DNA of 64,000 nucleotides from GCA-2733415 sp965178635 (GTDB lineage Bacteria > Bacteroidota > Bacteroidia > Flavobacteriales > Flavobacteriaceae). Position numbers and translations under genes: made by a program. The notes under the pieces were generated by a model. The model was not told where the DNA came from. It was given only the letters and a program-made list of their open reading frames with translations, and made no database searches. Shown here piece after piece: positions 27,256 to 36,209 of the stretch (positions within the stretch are counted from its first letter, which is position 1; every line of letters starts with the position of its first letter). The DNA lies in contig CBCXVT010000027.1 in the NCBI GenBank assembly GCA_965178635.1, positions 1 through 64,000 of the forward strand. The letters run 5' to 3'.

Positions 27256-27642
27256 ATGAAAAAATATACAGATGCAGTAACAGAATTTCATACAGCTTTT
27301 AAAATAGGACATAGAGAAACACCAAAAGCTGATCTAGGAGAAGCAAAAAATACCTTACGCTTCAATTTAATGAAAGAAGAAAATGAAGAGTATTTAGAAG
27401 CAGCACAAAATAATGACTTGGTTGAGGTTGCAGATGCTTTAGGTGATATGCTATATATTTTATGCGGTACAATGATTGAACATGGTTTACAAGATAAAAT
27501 TACTGCTGTATTTGATGAAATACAACAAAGTAATATGAGTAAATTAGGTGCAGATGGGCAACCTATTTACAGAGAAGATGGGAAAGTGTTGAAAGGACCG
27601 AATTATTTTAAACCCGATTTCTCTAAAATTCTAGAAAATTAA
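27256..27642 (+). CDS. MazG-like / HisE-like nucleotide pyrophosphohydrolase
   Basis: The 128-aa all-alpha protein has the metal-binding pattern of the MazG/HisE superfamily: EENEEYLEA on one helix and EVADALGDMLYIL on the next, giving ExxE and ExxD ligands. Members hydrolyse NTPs, dNTPs or phosphoribosyl-ATP to the monophosphate and pyrophosphate, often as a house-cleaning function. The tail (GADGQPIYREDGKVLKGPNYFKPD) matches a subgroup in which a conserved loop follows the helices. No histidine synthesis genes adjoin, so a house-cleaning role is more likely than HisE. Confidence 0.85.
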   Translation: MKKYTDAVTEFHTAFKIGHRETPKADLGEAKNTLRFNLMKEENEEYLEAAQNNDLVEVADALGDMLYILCGTMIEHGLQDKITAVFDEIQQSNMSKLGADGQPIYREDGKVLKGPNYFKPDFSKILEN

Positions 27643-27706
27643 ATTTTATAAAAATAGCGATTTGTTTGTTCCTTTTTTTAATGCTTTAAAGTGTAATCTG
27701 TGTTAA

Positions 27707-27730
27707 TTTTATTATGCGCGCATAATAAAA
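27707..27730. promoter_or_regulatory. Perfect 24-bp palindrome overlapping the pyc promoter (candidate operator)
   Basis: A perfect inverted repeat (core ATTATGCGCGCATAAT) ends five bases before the TATATTTG box of pyc. No T-run follows it, and the two arms meet with no loop, so it is unlike a terminator and well placed for a dimeric repressor. Confidence 0.55.
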
Positions 27731-27735
27731 AAATG

Positions 27736-27743
27736 TATATTTG
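27736..27743 (+). promoter_or_regulatory. Bacteroidota -7 box for pyruvate carboxylase
   Basis: The sequence TATATTTG is an exact TAnnTTTG match about 52 bases before the pyc ATG. A 24-bp palindrome covers the region where the -33 element would sit. Confidence 0.6.
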
Positions 27744-27795
27744 GAAAACTACAACAACAACCATTGATTTTTAAATCATAAATAACACAACTAAG

Positions 27796-30700
27796 ATGAA
27801 AATAAAAAAAGTACTTGTAGCCAATAGGGGCGAAATTGCTATTAGAATTTTTAGAGCATGTACAGAAATAAACATTAAAACGGTTGCCGTTTATACGTTT
27901 GAAGATAGGTATTCTTTACACAGATATAAGGCAGATGAATCTTATCAAATTGGGAAGGATAATGAGCCTTTAAAACCATACTTAGACATTGACGCAATCA
28001 TAAGAGTTGCCAAAGAAAATGATGTAGATGCGATTCATCCAGGTTATGGTTTTTTGTCAGAAAATGCGAATCTAGCACAGAAATGTGAAGATAATGGCAT
28101 AATTTTTATCGGCCCTAAAGTGTCGGTTTTGAAGTCATTAGGAGATAAAATTAAAGCTAAAGAGGTTGCTATTGCTAATAATATTCCAATTATAAAAAGT
28201 AATGAACACCCTTTAGAAACTGTTGAAATTGCTTTAAAGGAAGCTGATAAAATCGGATATCCTGTCATGCTAAAAGCTGCTTCTGGTGGAGGTGGAAGAG
28301 GAATGCGTGTCATTAGAAGTGATGAGCAATTAAAAAGCGCATACTCAGAAAGTAAACGTGAAGCCTTAAACGCCTTTGGTGATGATACTGTATTTCTTGA
28401 GAAATTTGTAGAAAATCCAAAACATATAGAAATTCAAATTGTAGCCGATAATTACGGAAACACAGTACATTTATTTGAAAGAGATTGTTCTGTACAGCGT
28501 CGTTATCAAAAAGTTATTGAGTTTGCACCATCGTTTGGATTAAGTGATACCACAAAAAATGCGTTATATGATTATGCTACAACAATCTGTAAAGCTGTAG
28601 ATTATAATAATATTGGTACCGTTGAGTTTCTAGTAGATGATGATGGTTCAATTTATTTCATTGAAGTAAATCCGAGAATACAAGTTGAGCATACTGTAAC
28701 AGAAGTCGTAACAAACATAGATATTGTCAAAACTCAACTATTTATTGCAGGCGGTTATAAATTAGCTGATACACAAATTAAAATACCAAACCAAGAAGCT
28801 GTAAAAGTCAATGGTTATGCCTTACAATGCCGTATAACTACGGAAGACCCGGCTAATGATTTTAAGCCAGATTATGGTACTATTTCTACTTATAGAAGTG
28901 CTTCAGGTTTCGGAATTCGTTTAGATGCTGGAAGTTTATACCAAGGTGTAACTATTTCTCCTTTTTTCGATTCAATGCTAGTTAAAGTTACTGCAAGTAG
29001 TAGAACTTTAGATGGCGCTTGTAGGAAAATGAGAAGGGCTGTTGCTGAATTCAGAATTCGTGGCGTTAAAACCAACATGCCATTTTTAGATAATATACTA
29101 AAGCATCCTACTTTTAGAAAAGGAGAGGTTACGGTTAACTTTATCAAAAATGAACCAGAGTTATTTGTGTTTACAACGCCTCGAAATAGAGCAACTAAAT
29201 TAGTTACTTATTTAGGTGATGTTATTGTAAATGGAAATTCTGATGTTAAAAAAATAGACCCAAATAAAACGTTTGTCATTCCAAAAATCCCAAAGTTTGA
29301 TGCAACAGCATCTTATACAGAAGGAACAAAAGATTTATTAACAAAACTAGGGCCTGATAAATTCTCAGAATGGTTAAAGAATGAAAAGAAAGTTCATTTT
29401 ACAGATACTACAATGCGTGATGCACATCAAAGTTTGTTAGCCACGCGTATGAGAACTTTTGATATGCTTAAAGTAGCTGAAGGGTTTGCTAAAAACCATC
29501 CTGAGGTGTTTAGTATGGAAGTCTGGGGAGGTGCCACCTTTGATGTGTGTTTACGTTTCTTACAAGAAAATCCTTGGGAACGCTTACAGCAATTGCGAAA
29601 AGCAATGCCTAATGTGTTATTGCAAATGTTAATTAGAGGATCTAATGGTGTTGGTTATACTGCATATCCTGATAATTTAATTGGGAAGTTTGTTGAGCAA
29701 TCTTGGGAAAATGGTGTTGATGTATTCAGAATTTTTGATTCATTAAACTGGATGGAGTCCATTGCACCATGTATTGAACATGTTCGTACTAGAACAGAGG
29801 GGCTTGCGGAAGGTTCAATTTGTTATACAGGTGATATTTTAGATCCAAATAATCAAAAGTACAACTTGAAATATTATGTCAATTTAGCAAAAGATATTGA
29901 AAATGCAGGAGCTCATATTTTAGGAATTAAGGATATGGCAGGTTTGCTAAAGCCATATGCTGCTTATGAGTTGATTTCTGCTTTGAAATCGGAAATAAAT
30001 ATTCCAATTCATTTGCATACGCATGACACGTCATCCATACAATCTGCCACGTATTTAAAAGCAGTTGAAGCTGGTGTTGATGTTTTAGATGTTGCTTTGG
30101 GAGGTTTGTCTGGTTTAACATCACAACCTAATTTTAATTCTGTGGTGGAAATGTTAAAGTTTCACGAACGAGAAAACCCAATGAATATAGAAAGTTTAAA
30201 TGACTACTCTAATTATTGGGAAACAGTTAGAGAATATTATTATCCATTTGAATCTGGTTTAAAAGCAGGTTCTGGAGAAGTCTTTAAACATGAAATTCCA
30301 GGAGGACAATATTCTAATTTAAAACCTCAAGCGCAAGCATTAGGTTTAGAAGATCGTTTTCATGAAATAACAAAAATGTACGGCGAAGTCAACGAACTTT
30401 TTGGTGATATCGTAAAAGTAACACCAAGTTCAAAAGTAGTTGGTGATATGGCTCAATATTTAGTGAGTAATAATTTAACAATTCAAGATGTGCTTGAACG
30501 CGGAGATACCATTTCTTTTCCTCAATCTGTGGTGAGTTTCTTTAGAGGAGATTTAGGACAGCCAGTTGGAGGGTTTCCGAAAAAATTACAAAAACTTATT
30601 TTAAAAGATAAAACACCATATACTGATAGACCAAATGCACATTTAGAACCTCTTGATATAGATCAAGAATATAAAGAGTTTTTAGCAATTTTTGATAAAG

Positions 30701-31248
30701 AAATGGGGCGCCCAACTGACATTACCGATTTCTTGTCCTATAAATTATATCCTAAAGTGTTTTTAGATACTTACAATAAGCATGTGAAGTATGGTAATTT
30801 AATGAATTTACCGACTAAAAATTTCTTTTACGGTATGGAAAGAGGAGAAGAAATTACTGTTGATATTGATAAAGGTAAAACATTATTAATAAGTTTAGAT
30901 TCTGTAGGAAGGCCAAACGAAGAAGGTATGGTAACGGTTTATTTTAAAGTAAACGGACAGTCTAGAAGTGTGACAATCAAGGATGAATCTATTAAAATTG
31001 ATAAGGTTGTACATGCAAAAGTAGATAAAGGAAACACCAAACATATTGGTGCTCCATTACAAGGAATGTTATCTTCAGTACTAGTTAAGGAAGGTGATAG
31101 GGTTCATAAAAACCAGCCACTATTTATTATTGAAGCCATGAAAATGGAAACAACCATTACTGCTATTGAAGATACAGTTGTTAAAGACGTTGTATTGAAT
31201 GAAGGTATAATGGTCAATTCAGAAGATCTGGTAATTGTATTAGATTAG
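27796..31248 (+). CDS. pyc: Pyruvate carboxylase
   Basis: Pyruvate carboxylase makes oxaloacetate from pyruvate, bicarbonate and ATP to refill the TCA cycle. The 1150-aa single chain holds all parts in order: biotin carboxylase (residues ~1-455; AASGGGGRGMR glycine loop, EVNPRIQVEHTVTE), carboxyltransferase (~530-800; TTMRDAHQSLLATRMR, metal ligands in HLHTHDT), the allosteric linker, and the biotinyl domain with EAMKMET, the modified Lys being at about 1116. Key motifs are intact. It is transcribed alone behind a palindrome-covered promoter and ends in a strong terminator shared with ilvE. Confidence 0.97.
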   Translation: MKIKKVLVANRGEIAIRIFRACTEINIKTVAVYTFEDRYSLHRYKADESYQIGKDNEPLKPYLDIDAIIRVAKENDVDAIHPGYGFLSENANLAQKCEDNGIIFIGPKVSVLKSLGDKIKAKEVAIANNIPIIKSNEHPLETVEIALKEADKIGYPVMLKAASGGGGRGMRVIRSDEQLKSAYSESKREALNAFGDDTVFLEKFVENPKHIEIQIVADNYGNTVHLFERDCSVQRRYQKVIEFAPSFGLSDTTKNALYDYATTICKAVDYNNIGTVEFLVDDDGSIYFIEVNPRIQVEHTVTEVVTNIDIVKTQLFIAGGYKLADTQIKIPNQEAVKVNGYALQCRITTEDPANDFKPDYGTISTYRSASGFGIRLDAGSLYQGVTISPFFDSMLVKVTASSRTLDGACRKMRRAVAEFRIRGVKTNMPFLDNILKHPTFRKGEVTVNFIKNEPELFVFTTPRNRATKLVTYLGDVIVNGNSDVKKIDPNKTFVIPKIPKFDATASYTEGTKDLLTKLGPDKFSEWLKNEKKVHFTDTTMRDAHQSLLATRMRTFDMLKVAEGFAKNHPEVFSMEVWGGATFDVCLRFLQENPWERLQQLRKAMPNVLLQMLIRGSNGVGYTAYPDNLIGKFVEQSWENGVDVFRIFDSLNWMESIAPCIEHVRTRTEGLAEGSICYTGDILDPNNQKYNLKYYVNLAKDIENAGAHILGIKDMAGLLKPYAAYELISALKSEINIPIHLHTHDTSSIQSATYLKAVEAGVDVLDVALGGLSGLTSQPNFNSVVEMLKFHERENPMNIESLNDYSNYWETVREYYYPFESGLKAGSGEVFKHEIPGGQYSNLKPQAQALGLEDRFHEITKMYGEVNELFGDIVKVTPSSKVVGDMAQYLVSNNLTIQDVLERGDTISFPQSVVSFFRGDLGQPVGGFPKKLQKLILKDKTPYTDRPNAHLEPLDIDQEYKEFLAIFDKEMGRPTDITDFLSYKLYPKVFLDTYNKHVKYGNLMNLPTKNFFYGMERGEEITVDIDKGKTLLISLDSVGRPNEEGMVTVYFKVNGQSRSVTIKDESIKIDKVVHAKVDKGNTKHIGAPLQGMLSSVLVKEGDRVHKNQPLFIIEAMKMETTITAIEDTVVKDVVLNEGIMVNSEDLVIVLD

Positions 31249-31256
31249 TATAAAAT

Positions 31257-31291
31257 AAAAACTCCTTATTTTTCAATAAGGAGTTTTTTAT
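31257..31291. terminator. Bidirectional terminator between pyc and ilvE
   Basis: A 14-bp perfect stem (31257-31270 with 31275-31288, loop TTTC) has an A-run on one side and a T-run on the other, between converging genes. Confidence 0.92.
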
Positions 31292-31313
31292 ATTTATTTT
31301 TTTTAGAAGTATG

Positions 31314-32369
31314 TTATATTTTTTGAGTCCACCCAAAAGTATCTTCAGCTTCATTGTATTGTATGTCTAATAGCTTCCCTTTTAGCATTGTTGAATATGC
31401 GCTATCAAGTTTAGGTAAATCATAATGATCATCTTTATAACCAACCCCTGTAATAGGTACTACAACTGCTGCGGTACCAGTTCCGAACACTTCTTTTAAT
31501 TCACCTGTTTTAGCAGCTTCAATAACTTCAGAAACACTTACTTTTCTTACTTCAACAGTAATACCTTCACGTTCTGCTAAAGTGATGATACTTTTACGAG
31601 TTACCCCATTAAGAATTCTTTCATCAGTAGGAGCGGTTAATAATTTGTCTCCAATTCTGAAAAACACATTCATGGTTCCTGCCTCCTCTAAATATTCATG
31701 AGTAGAGTTCGTCCAGATAATTTGTTGGTAACCTTCTTCGTTTGCTTTCTTAGTTGGATAAAACTGTGCTGCATAATTTCCAGCTGCTTTAGTTGCACCA
31801 ACACCACCATTTGCAGCTCTTGAGTAATGATCAGATATTTTCACCTTTACATCACCTCCTTTATAATATGCTTGTACAGGTGTACAAATAATCATAAACT
31901 TGTACTCTTCAGCTGGTGCTGCAGATACTCCTGCTTGAGTAGCAAAGATAAAAGGTCTAATATACAATGTATTTCCTCTACCTGGAACGACCCATTGTTT
32001 GTCTATTTTTAACAGGGTTTTTAAACCATCCATGAACACATCTTTTGGAACTTCAGGCATAGCTAATCTGTTAGCAGAAAAACAAATACGTTCCCAGTTT
32101 TGTTCAGGTCTAAAAATCCAAACATCATTATTTTCATCCTTGTAAGCTTTCATACCTTCAAAGGCAGCTTGTCCGTAATGGAACACTCTAGCTGAAGGGT
32201 CTAACTGTAAAGGCTGGTATGGTGTAATTTCTGGCTGTTGCCATTTACCATCTTTAAAATCACAAAAAAACATATGGTCAGAATACACTGTTCCAAATGC
32301 AACATTGTCTAAATCAATAGTTTCAAATTTAGATTTTTCAATCTGAGTAATTTTAATATCGGTCGTCAT
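31314..32369 (-). CDS. ilvE: Branched-chain amino acid aminotransferase
   Basis: The 351-aa fold-type IV PLP enzyme exchanges the amino group between glutamate and the keto acids of leucine, isoleucine and valine. Family marks include FHYGQAAFEGMKAYK near the N-terminus, the PLP lysine region ATKAAGNYAAQFYPTKKA, EYLEEAGTMNVFF, and the phosphate-binding GTAAVVVPI loop. Length and motifs fit the larger (class IIIa, eukaryote-like) subgroup. No other ilv or leu gene lies nearby, so it is separate from a biosynthetic operon. Confidence 0.95.
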   Translation of the reverse strand: MTTDIKITQIEKSKFETIDLDNVAFGTVYSDHMFFCDFKDGKWQQPEITPYQPLQLDPSARVFHYGQAAFEGMKAYKDENNDVWIFRPEQNWERICFSANRLAMPEVPKDVFMDGLKTLLKIDKQWVVPGRGNTLYIRPFIFATQAGVSAAPAEEYKFMIICTPVQAYYKGGDVKVKISDHYSRAANGGVGATKAAGNYAAQFYPTKKANEEGYQQIIWTNSTHEYLEEAGTMNVFFRIGDKLLTAPTDERILNGVTRKSIITLAEREGITVEVRKVSVSEVIEAAKTGELKEVFGTGTAAVVVPITGVGYKDDHYDLPKLDSAYSTMLKGKLLDIQYNEAEDTFGWTQKI

Positions 32370-32497
32370 CGTTGTGTAGGTGTTTTTTATAGTTTTGCGA
32401 ATTTAGTGAATTAAATATTCTTTACCGACTAATTATTCGTTAATTTGTATAAGCATACCATCCCTTGTTCTTCTTGGGATTATAAATATTTATCGGT

Positions 32498-33160
32498 TTG
32501 AAAAGAGAAATAATTATCACGTCAGATGGCTCAACGTCAATTAATTTACCAGAATTAAATGAGCAATACCATTCTAAAAAAGGTGCAATAAATGAAGCAT
32601 ATCATGTATTTATCAGAATGGGATTGGATTTGTTTTCTGATGATATTTCTATTCTTGAAATAGGTTTTGGTACAGGGTTAAACGCTTTTATCACCTATTT
32701 AGAAAGTGAACGTCGACAGTTAAATATAAACTATGTTGGTGTAGAGGCATATCCTGTTATTGCTGAAGAAGTAGCTTTGTTAAATTATGTGCCGCAATTA
32801 AAAGCAGAGAGTTTTAAAGATAAATTTGAAAAAATGCACGCCGTATCATGGGAAGAGAACCATGAAATTTCTAAGACTTATGCACTAACAAAACGCAAAC
32901 AGTTATTTGAAGACATTAAAGACGAGAATGCTTTTAATCTGATTTATTATGATGCATTTGGTTCAAGGGTACAACCAGCTTTATGGGAAGAAAGTATTTT
33001 TGAAATCATGTTTAGAGCATTAAAAAACAACGGTGTTTTAGTAACGTATGCTGCTAAAGGTAGTGCGCGTAGAGCCATGCAAAAAGTTGGGTTTACTGTG
33101 GAGCGTTTAGACGGCCCTCCTGGAAAAAGAGAAATGTTACGTGCTAGAAAGATTGGATAA
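32498..33160 (+). CDS. mnmD: tRNA (5-methylaminomethyl-2-thiouridine34) methyltransferase MnmD
   Basis: The 220-aa protein belongs to the MnmC methyltransferase-half family; stand-alone MnmD methylates nm5(s2)U to mnm5(s2)U at the wobble position of certain tRNAs (Glu, Lys, Gln). The SAM-binding motif ILEIGFGTGLNAFI and the later DAFGSRVQPALWEE segment with NGVLVTYAAKGSARRAMQ are clear. The oxidase half of MnmC is absent. Translation begins at a TTG (32498), which matches the usual protein start MKREIIITSDGS; no ATG lies close upstream in frame. It is divergent from ilvE. Two tRNA-Glu genes, a typical substrate, occur elsewhere in the window. Confidence 0.9.
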   Translation: MKREIIITSDGSTSINLPELNEQYHSKKGAINEAYHVFIRMGLDLFSDDISILEIGFGTGLNAFITYLESERRQLNINYVGVEAYPVIAEEVALLNYVPQLKAESFKDKFEKMHAVSWEENHEISKTYALTKRKQLFEDIKDENAFNLIYYDAFGSRVQPALWEESIFEIMFRALKNNGVLVTYAAKGSARRAMQKVGFTVERLDGPPGKREMLRARKIG

Positions 33161-33167
33161 CGATATA

Positions 33168-34568
33168 TTATTTAAAATACTTTAATGATATCTTTTTAGA
33201 CTTATTATCAAAAGAAAAATAACGGCATTTACTATCTAAAAAAGTATAACTGCTAAATTTTAAATATCCCTTTTTAATTGTTTCCACATAGTAGAGCTTG
33301 TCCATGTTCAATTTCTTGAATTTTAACTCTTTTGGGTTTGTGAAATTAAAGTTCTCATCTAATGTTATATGGTGGTATGTTTTAGGGTTACGATCTTTAA
33401 AAGCCTCTTTTTTAGAAGTTAAATCGTTATAGTTTAAATAAGTTGAAGGTCCTCCAAAAGATGGTGTGAAACCATTAATATTATGGTTATATCTCATATA
33501 GTAATGATAGTAATATAGATTGTTTTCATCTTGAACGTAATCAAACCTAATAGAAATACCTTTGTTATCAGCTAATTCATTAACAGTTAAACAGGCTTCT
33601 TTTGTCCCAGCTTGTACCTTTCGTAAATATTTTTTAAAAGTATAATCTGTGTTGTCCCCCTCTTGGTGAACAAAATTATTATCAGGTAATAAGGTAATGT
33701 TTTTAATTATTTTATGTGAATCTACATTAATGATCTTTAATTCAGATGATTGAGAACTACCATAATAAAAATAGATGTTATTATCATGGTAGTATTTTGA
33801 GTTAAATTTGATGGTATGACCTTCTACCTTTTTGGGATACTCATCTAGTTTAAAAACAGAAATATCGTTTAAAGCTTTCGGGTTTATTTTACCAAAAGCA
33901 AACGTTCTCTTATAATCAAGAATGAATATAAAATTATTATTATCATCCAAGTAAGTATGTGCATATGAAAACGGACCTGTTGGGATATATTGTTTTTGGT
34001 TGATAAATTTATAGTGGTAATTTTTCTTAAATAACTTGTAATACTCTGGTTGATTGTCAAATTTAATGCGGGTAAGATTTATTTTACTACTAGATAATAT
34101 TTCTCTAGAACTTAATGATTTTTCATCACAATTTAGAATAAACGTTCTATCTGAGGCTGATGCTATAATAATTTGATTGCTGTTTTTGTGTTTTTTACTA
34201 GAGATAATTACATTATTATTAAAATCAATATCATAAATTTTAATATAATTTTCTGATTCTTTTGTGAAAGATATAATTAAGCTTATAATTTTGTTATTAC
34301 TATGGTGTCCAATTATAGTTGCTTTACTAGGTATAGAAAAGGTTTTTACACTTAGGAAGTTTTCATTATTAGCTTGATAGGCTTTTACTTTAGTCTTACC
34401 GACAATTAAATGTAAAGAATTATGCTTATCCAGGTTCCCGGAATAAGTATTAACTATTTTAAATTCATTATTGAAATTAATATTAATTTCTTTTTCTAAT
34501 TTAGGCGTTGTATTAGCAAAAATATTTAAGTTAATAATAAATAATAATAGAGTTAAATAGACTTTCAT
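33168..34568 (-). CDS. Secreted protein of unknown function
   Basis: The 466-aa product has a clear signal peptide (MKVYLTLLLFIINLNIFA) and no lipobox, transmembrane segment or T9SS C-terminal domain, so it is probably periplasmic or in another envelope compartment. The mature part is rich in alternating hydrophobic and polar strands, in N, K, Y and S, with repeated units of about 45-60 residues of the sort xxxNKIISLIISFTKES..YIKIYDIDF and NNFIFILDYKRTFAFGKIN. That suggests a beta-propeller, but this is only an impression. Codon use is like the neighbours, with slightly higher AT content. No family recognised. Confidence 0.75.
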   Translation of the reverse strand: MKVYLTLLLFIINLNIFANTTPKLEKEININFNNEFKIVNTYSGNLDKHNSLHLIVGKTKVKAYQANNENFLSVKTFSIPSKATIIGHHSNNKIISLIISFTKESENYIKIYDIDFNNNVIISSKKHKNSNQIIIASASDRTFILNCDEKSLSSREILSSSKINLTRIKFDNQPEYYKLFKKNYHYKFINQKQYIPTGPFSYAHTYLDDNNNFIFILDYKRTFAFGKINPKALNDISVFKLDEYPKKVEGHTIKFNSKYYHDNNIYFYYGSSQSSELKIINVDSHKIIKNITLLPDNNFVHQEGDNTDYTFKKYLRKVQAGTKEACLTVNELADNKGISIRFDYVQDENNLYYYHYYMRYNHNINGFTPSFGGPSTYLNYNDLTSKKEAFKDRNPKTYHHITLDENFNFTNPKELKFKKLNMDKLYYVETIKKGYLKFSSYTFLDSKCRYFSFDNKSKKISLKYFK

Positions 34569-34638
34569 AGCTGACTTTTATATAACATCAAAAATATACT
34601 TTTTTAGTGACTGAAAAATACATTGAATAATTTAAAAT

Positions 34639-35544
34639 ATGAAAATATTAATCACAGGTGCTACGGGTTTGGTTGGTAGAGAGTTGATACGTTTATTAAC
34701 GTCTAAAAATATTAAAGTTAATTATTTAACCACACGTAAAGCAGTGGTAAATAGTATTCCAAATTGTAGTGGGTTCTATTGGAACCCGAAAACAAGCGAT
34801 ATAGACGCAAGTTGTATCAATGGAGTTGATAAAATAATTCATTTGGCTGGTGCTTCTGTAGCTAAACGTTGGACAGAATCGTATAAAAAAGAAATTCTCT
34901 CAAGCCGTGTTCAAACTACGCAAACACTATATAATTTATTAAAAAACTCAAATCATTGCGTAACTCAAATCGTATCAGCAAGCGCAATAGGTGTTTATGA
35001 GCATTCATTTACGACAGTTTATGATGAAACCTCTTCGAAGTTTGGTACAGGTTTTTTAGCTGAAGTAGTTAAACTATGGGAAGCAGAAATTGATCAGTTT
35101 TCAGAATTAAATATTACTGTATCTAAGTTAAGAATTGGTTTGGTGTTATCTGAAAATGGTGGCGCACTTTCAGAACTTGTAAAACCAATAAAAATGGGTC
35201 TAGGATCATCCATAGCTACTGGAAATCAAATGGTCAGTTGGGTTCATGTTAAGGATCTTTCAAAAATGTTTTTACATGTAGTAGCACATAATTTAGAAGG
35301 TGTTTATAATGCAACAGCTCCTATTTCTGTTACTAATAGAGAACTTACAAAAGCAATTGCACATCAATTACATAAACCACTTTTCTTGCCTAATATTCCA
35401 AAACTTGTAATGCGATTAATTCTAGGGGAAATGCATATAATGATTTGTGACAGTCAAAATGTATCTTCAAAAAAAATACTATCTACAGGTTTTCATTTTA
35501 AATATAATGACATTCATACGGCATTGAAATCGTTGTTGGCATAA
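34639..35544 (+). CDS. TIGR01777 family (SDR39U) epimerase-like protein
   Basis: The 301-aa protein belongs to the atypical short-chain dehydrogenase group annotated as TIGR01777/SDR39U. It has the nucleotide-binding loop GATGLVGRELIRLL, the conserved FYWNPKT and IIHLAGASVAKRWTESYKKEI segments, a SASAIGVYE catalytic-Ser/Tyr region, and LRIGLVLSENGGAL, MVSWVHVKDL. Cell-division or sugar-nucleotide roles have been proposed for relatives but none is firm. It is upstream of grpE on the same strand, with the grpE promoter region between. Confidence 0.88.
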   Translation: MKILITGATGLVGRELIRLLTSKNIKVNYLTTRKAVVNSIPNCSGFYWNPKTSDIDASCINGVDKIIHLAGASVAKRWTESYKKEILSSRVQTTQTLYNLLKNSNHCVTQIVSASAIGVYEHSFTTVYDETSSKFGTGFLAEVVKLWEAEIDQFSELNITVSKLRIGLVLSENGGALSELVKPIKMGLGSSIATGNQMVSWVHVKDLSKMFLHVVAHNLEGVYNATAPISVTNRELTKAIAHQLHKPLFLPNIPKLVMRLILGEMHIMICDSQNVSSKKILSTGFHFKYNDIHTALKSLLA

Positions 35545-35567
35545 TACAAACGGCTTTTAGTGACAAA

Positions 35568-35599
35568 TTGGCAATTTTTAGAAATTGGCAATACTTTTG
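35568..35599 (+). promoter_or_regulatory. Bacteroidota vegetative promoter for grpE-dnaJ
   Basis: TTG at 35568-35570, then 21 bases, then TACTTTTG at 35592-35599, an exact TAnnTTTG match. The two copies of AAATTGGCAAT (35566-35576 and 35583-35593) overlap this promoter. Confidence 0.6.
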
Positions 35600-35600
35600 C
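35585..35600 (+). promoter_or_regulatory. Sigma-54-like -24/-12 element upstream of grpE
   Basis: TTGGCA at 35585-35590 is followed by TTGC at 35597-35600 with the GG and GC dinucleotides separated by exactly ten bases, the spacing required by sigma-54. It overlaps the vegetative box, so one of the two could be a chance match. Confidence 0.5.
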
Positions 35601-35642
35601 CAAACTAAATATGAATAAAAGAAATTACAATAATTACTACTA

Positions 35643-36176
35643 ATGAGTACAGAAGATATACAAAACGAAGAAGTGAAAGATCAAGTTGAAGATCAAAATC
35701 AAGATGCAGAAACTCAAGAAGAATTATCTGTTGAAGAACAATTAACACAAGATTTGGCTGCTGAGAAAGATAAGTTCCTACGTCTTTTTGCTGAGTTTGA
35801 AAATTATAAAAGAAGAACTTCTAAAGAGAGAGTTGAGTTATTTAAAACAGCAAGTTCAAGCGTTATGCAAGCTATGTTGCCAGTTTTAGATGATTTAGAT
35901 CGTGCATGGGTAGAAATTGAAAAAAGTGAAGATGATAATTTAATCAAAGGAATTGAATTAATCAGCACTAAGTTTAAAGCAACTTTAAAAGAAAAAGGAT
36001 TAGAGTTGTTAGATGTAAGACAAGGAGATGACTTTAATGCAGATTTCCATGAAGCTATCACTCAAATTCCTGCGCCATCAAAAAAATTAAAAGGAAAAAT
36101 TATTGATGTTATTGAAAAGGGATACAAATTAGGAGACAAAATTATTCGTTTTCCAAAAGTTGTCATAGGGCAATAA
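35643..36176 (+). CDS. grpE: Nucleotide exchange factor GrpE
   Basis: GrpE drives ADP release from DnaK in the heat-shock chaperone cycle. The 177-aa product has the expected acidic N-terminal tail (about residues 1-45, EEVKDQVEDQNQDAETQEE), a long dimerisation helix (KDKFLRLFAEFENYKRRTSKERVELF), and the C-terminal beta wing (HEAITQIPAPS, VIEKGYKLGDKIIRFPKVVIG). dnaJ begins 33 bases after its stop and the pair ends in one terminator, so they form an operon. dnaK is not in this window. Confidence 0.97.
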   Translation: MSTEDIQNEEVKDQVEDQNQDAETQEELSVEEQLTQDLAAEKDKFLRLFAEFENYKRRTSKERVELFKTASSSVMQAMLPVLDDLDRAWVEIEKSEDDNLIKGIELISTKFKATLKEKGLELLDVRQGDDFNADFHEAITQIPAPSKKLKGKIIDVIEKGYKLGDKIIRFPKVVIGQ

Positions 36177-36209
36177 TATAAAGACATTCAATTTTTTGAA
36201 GTAGATACA

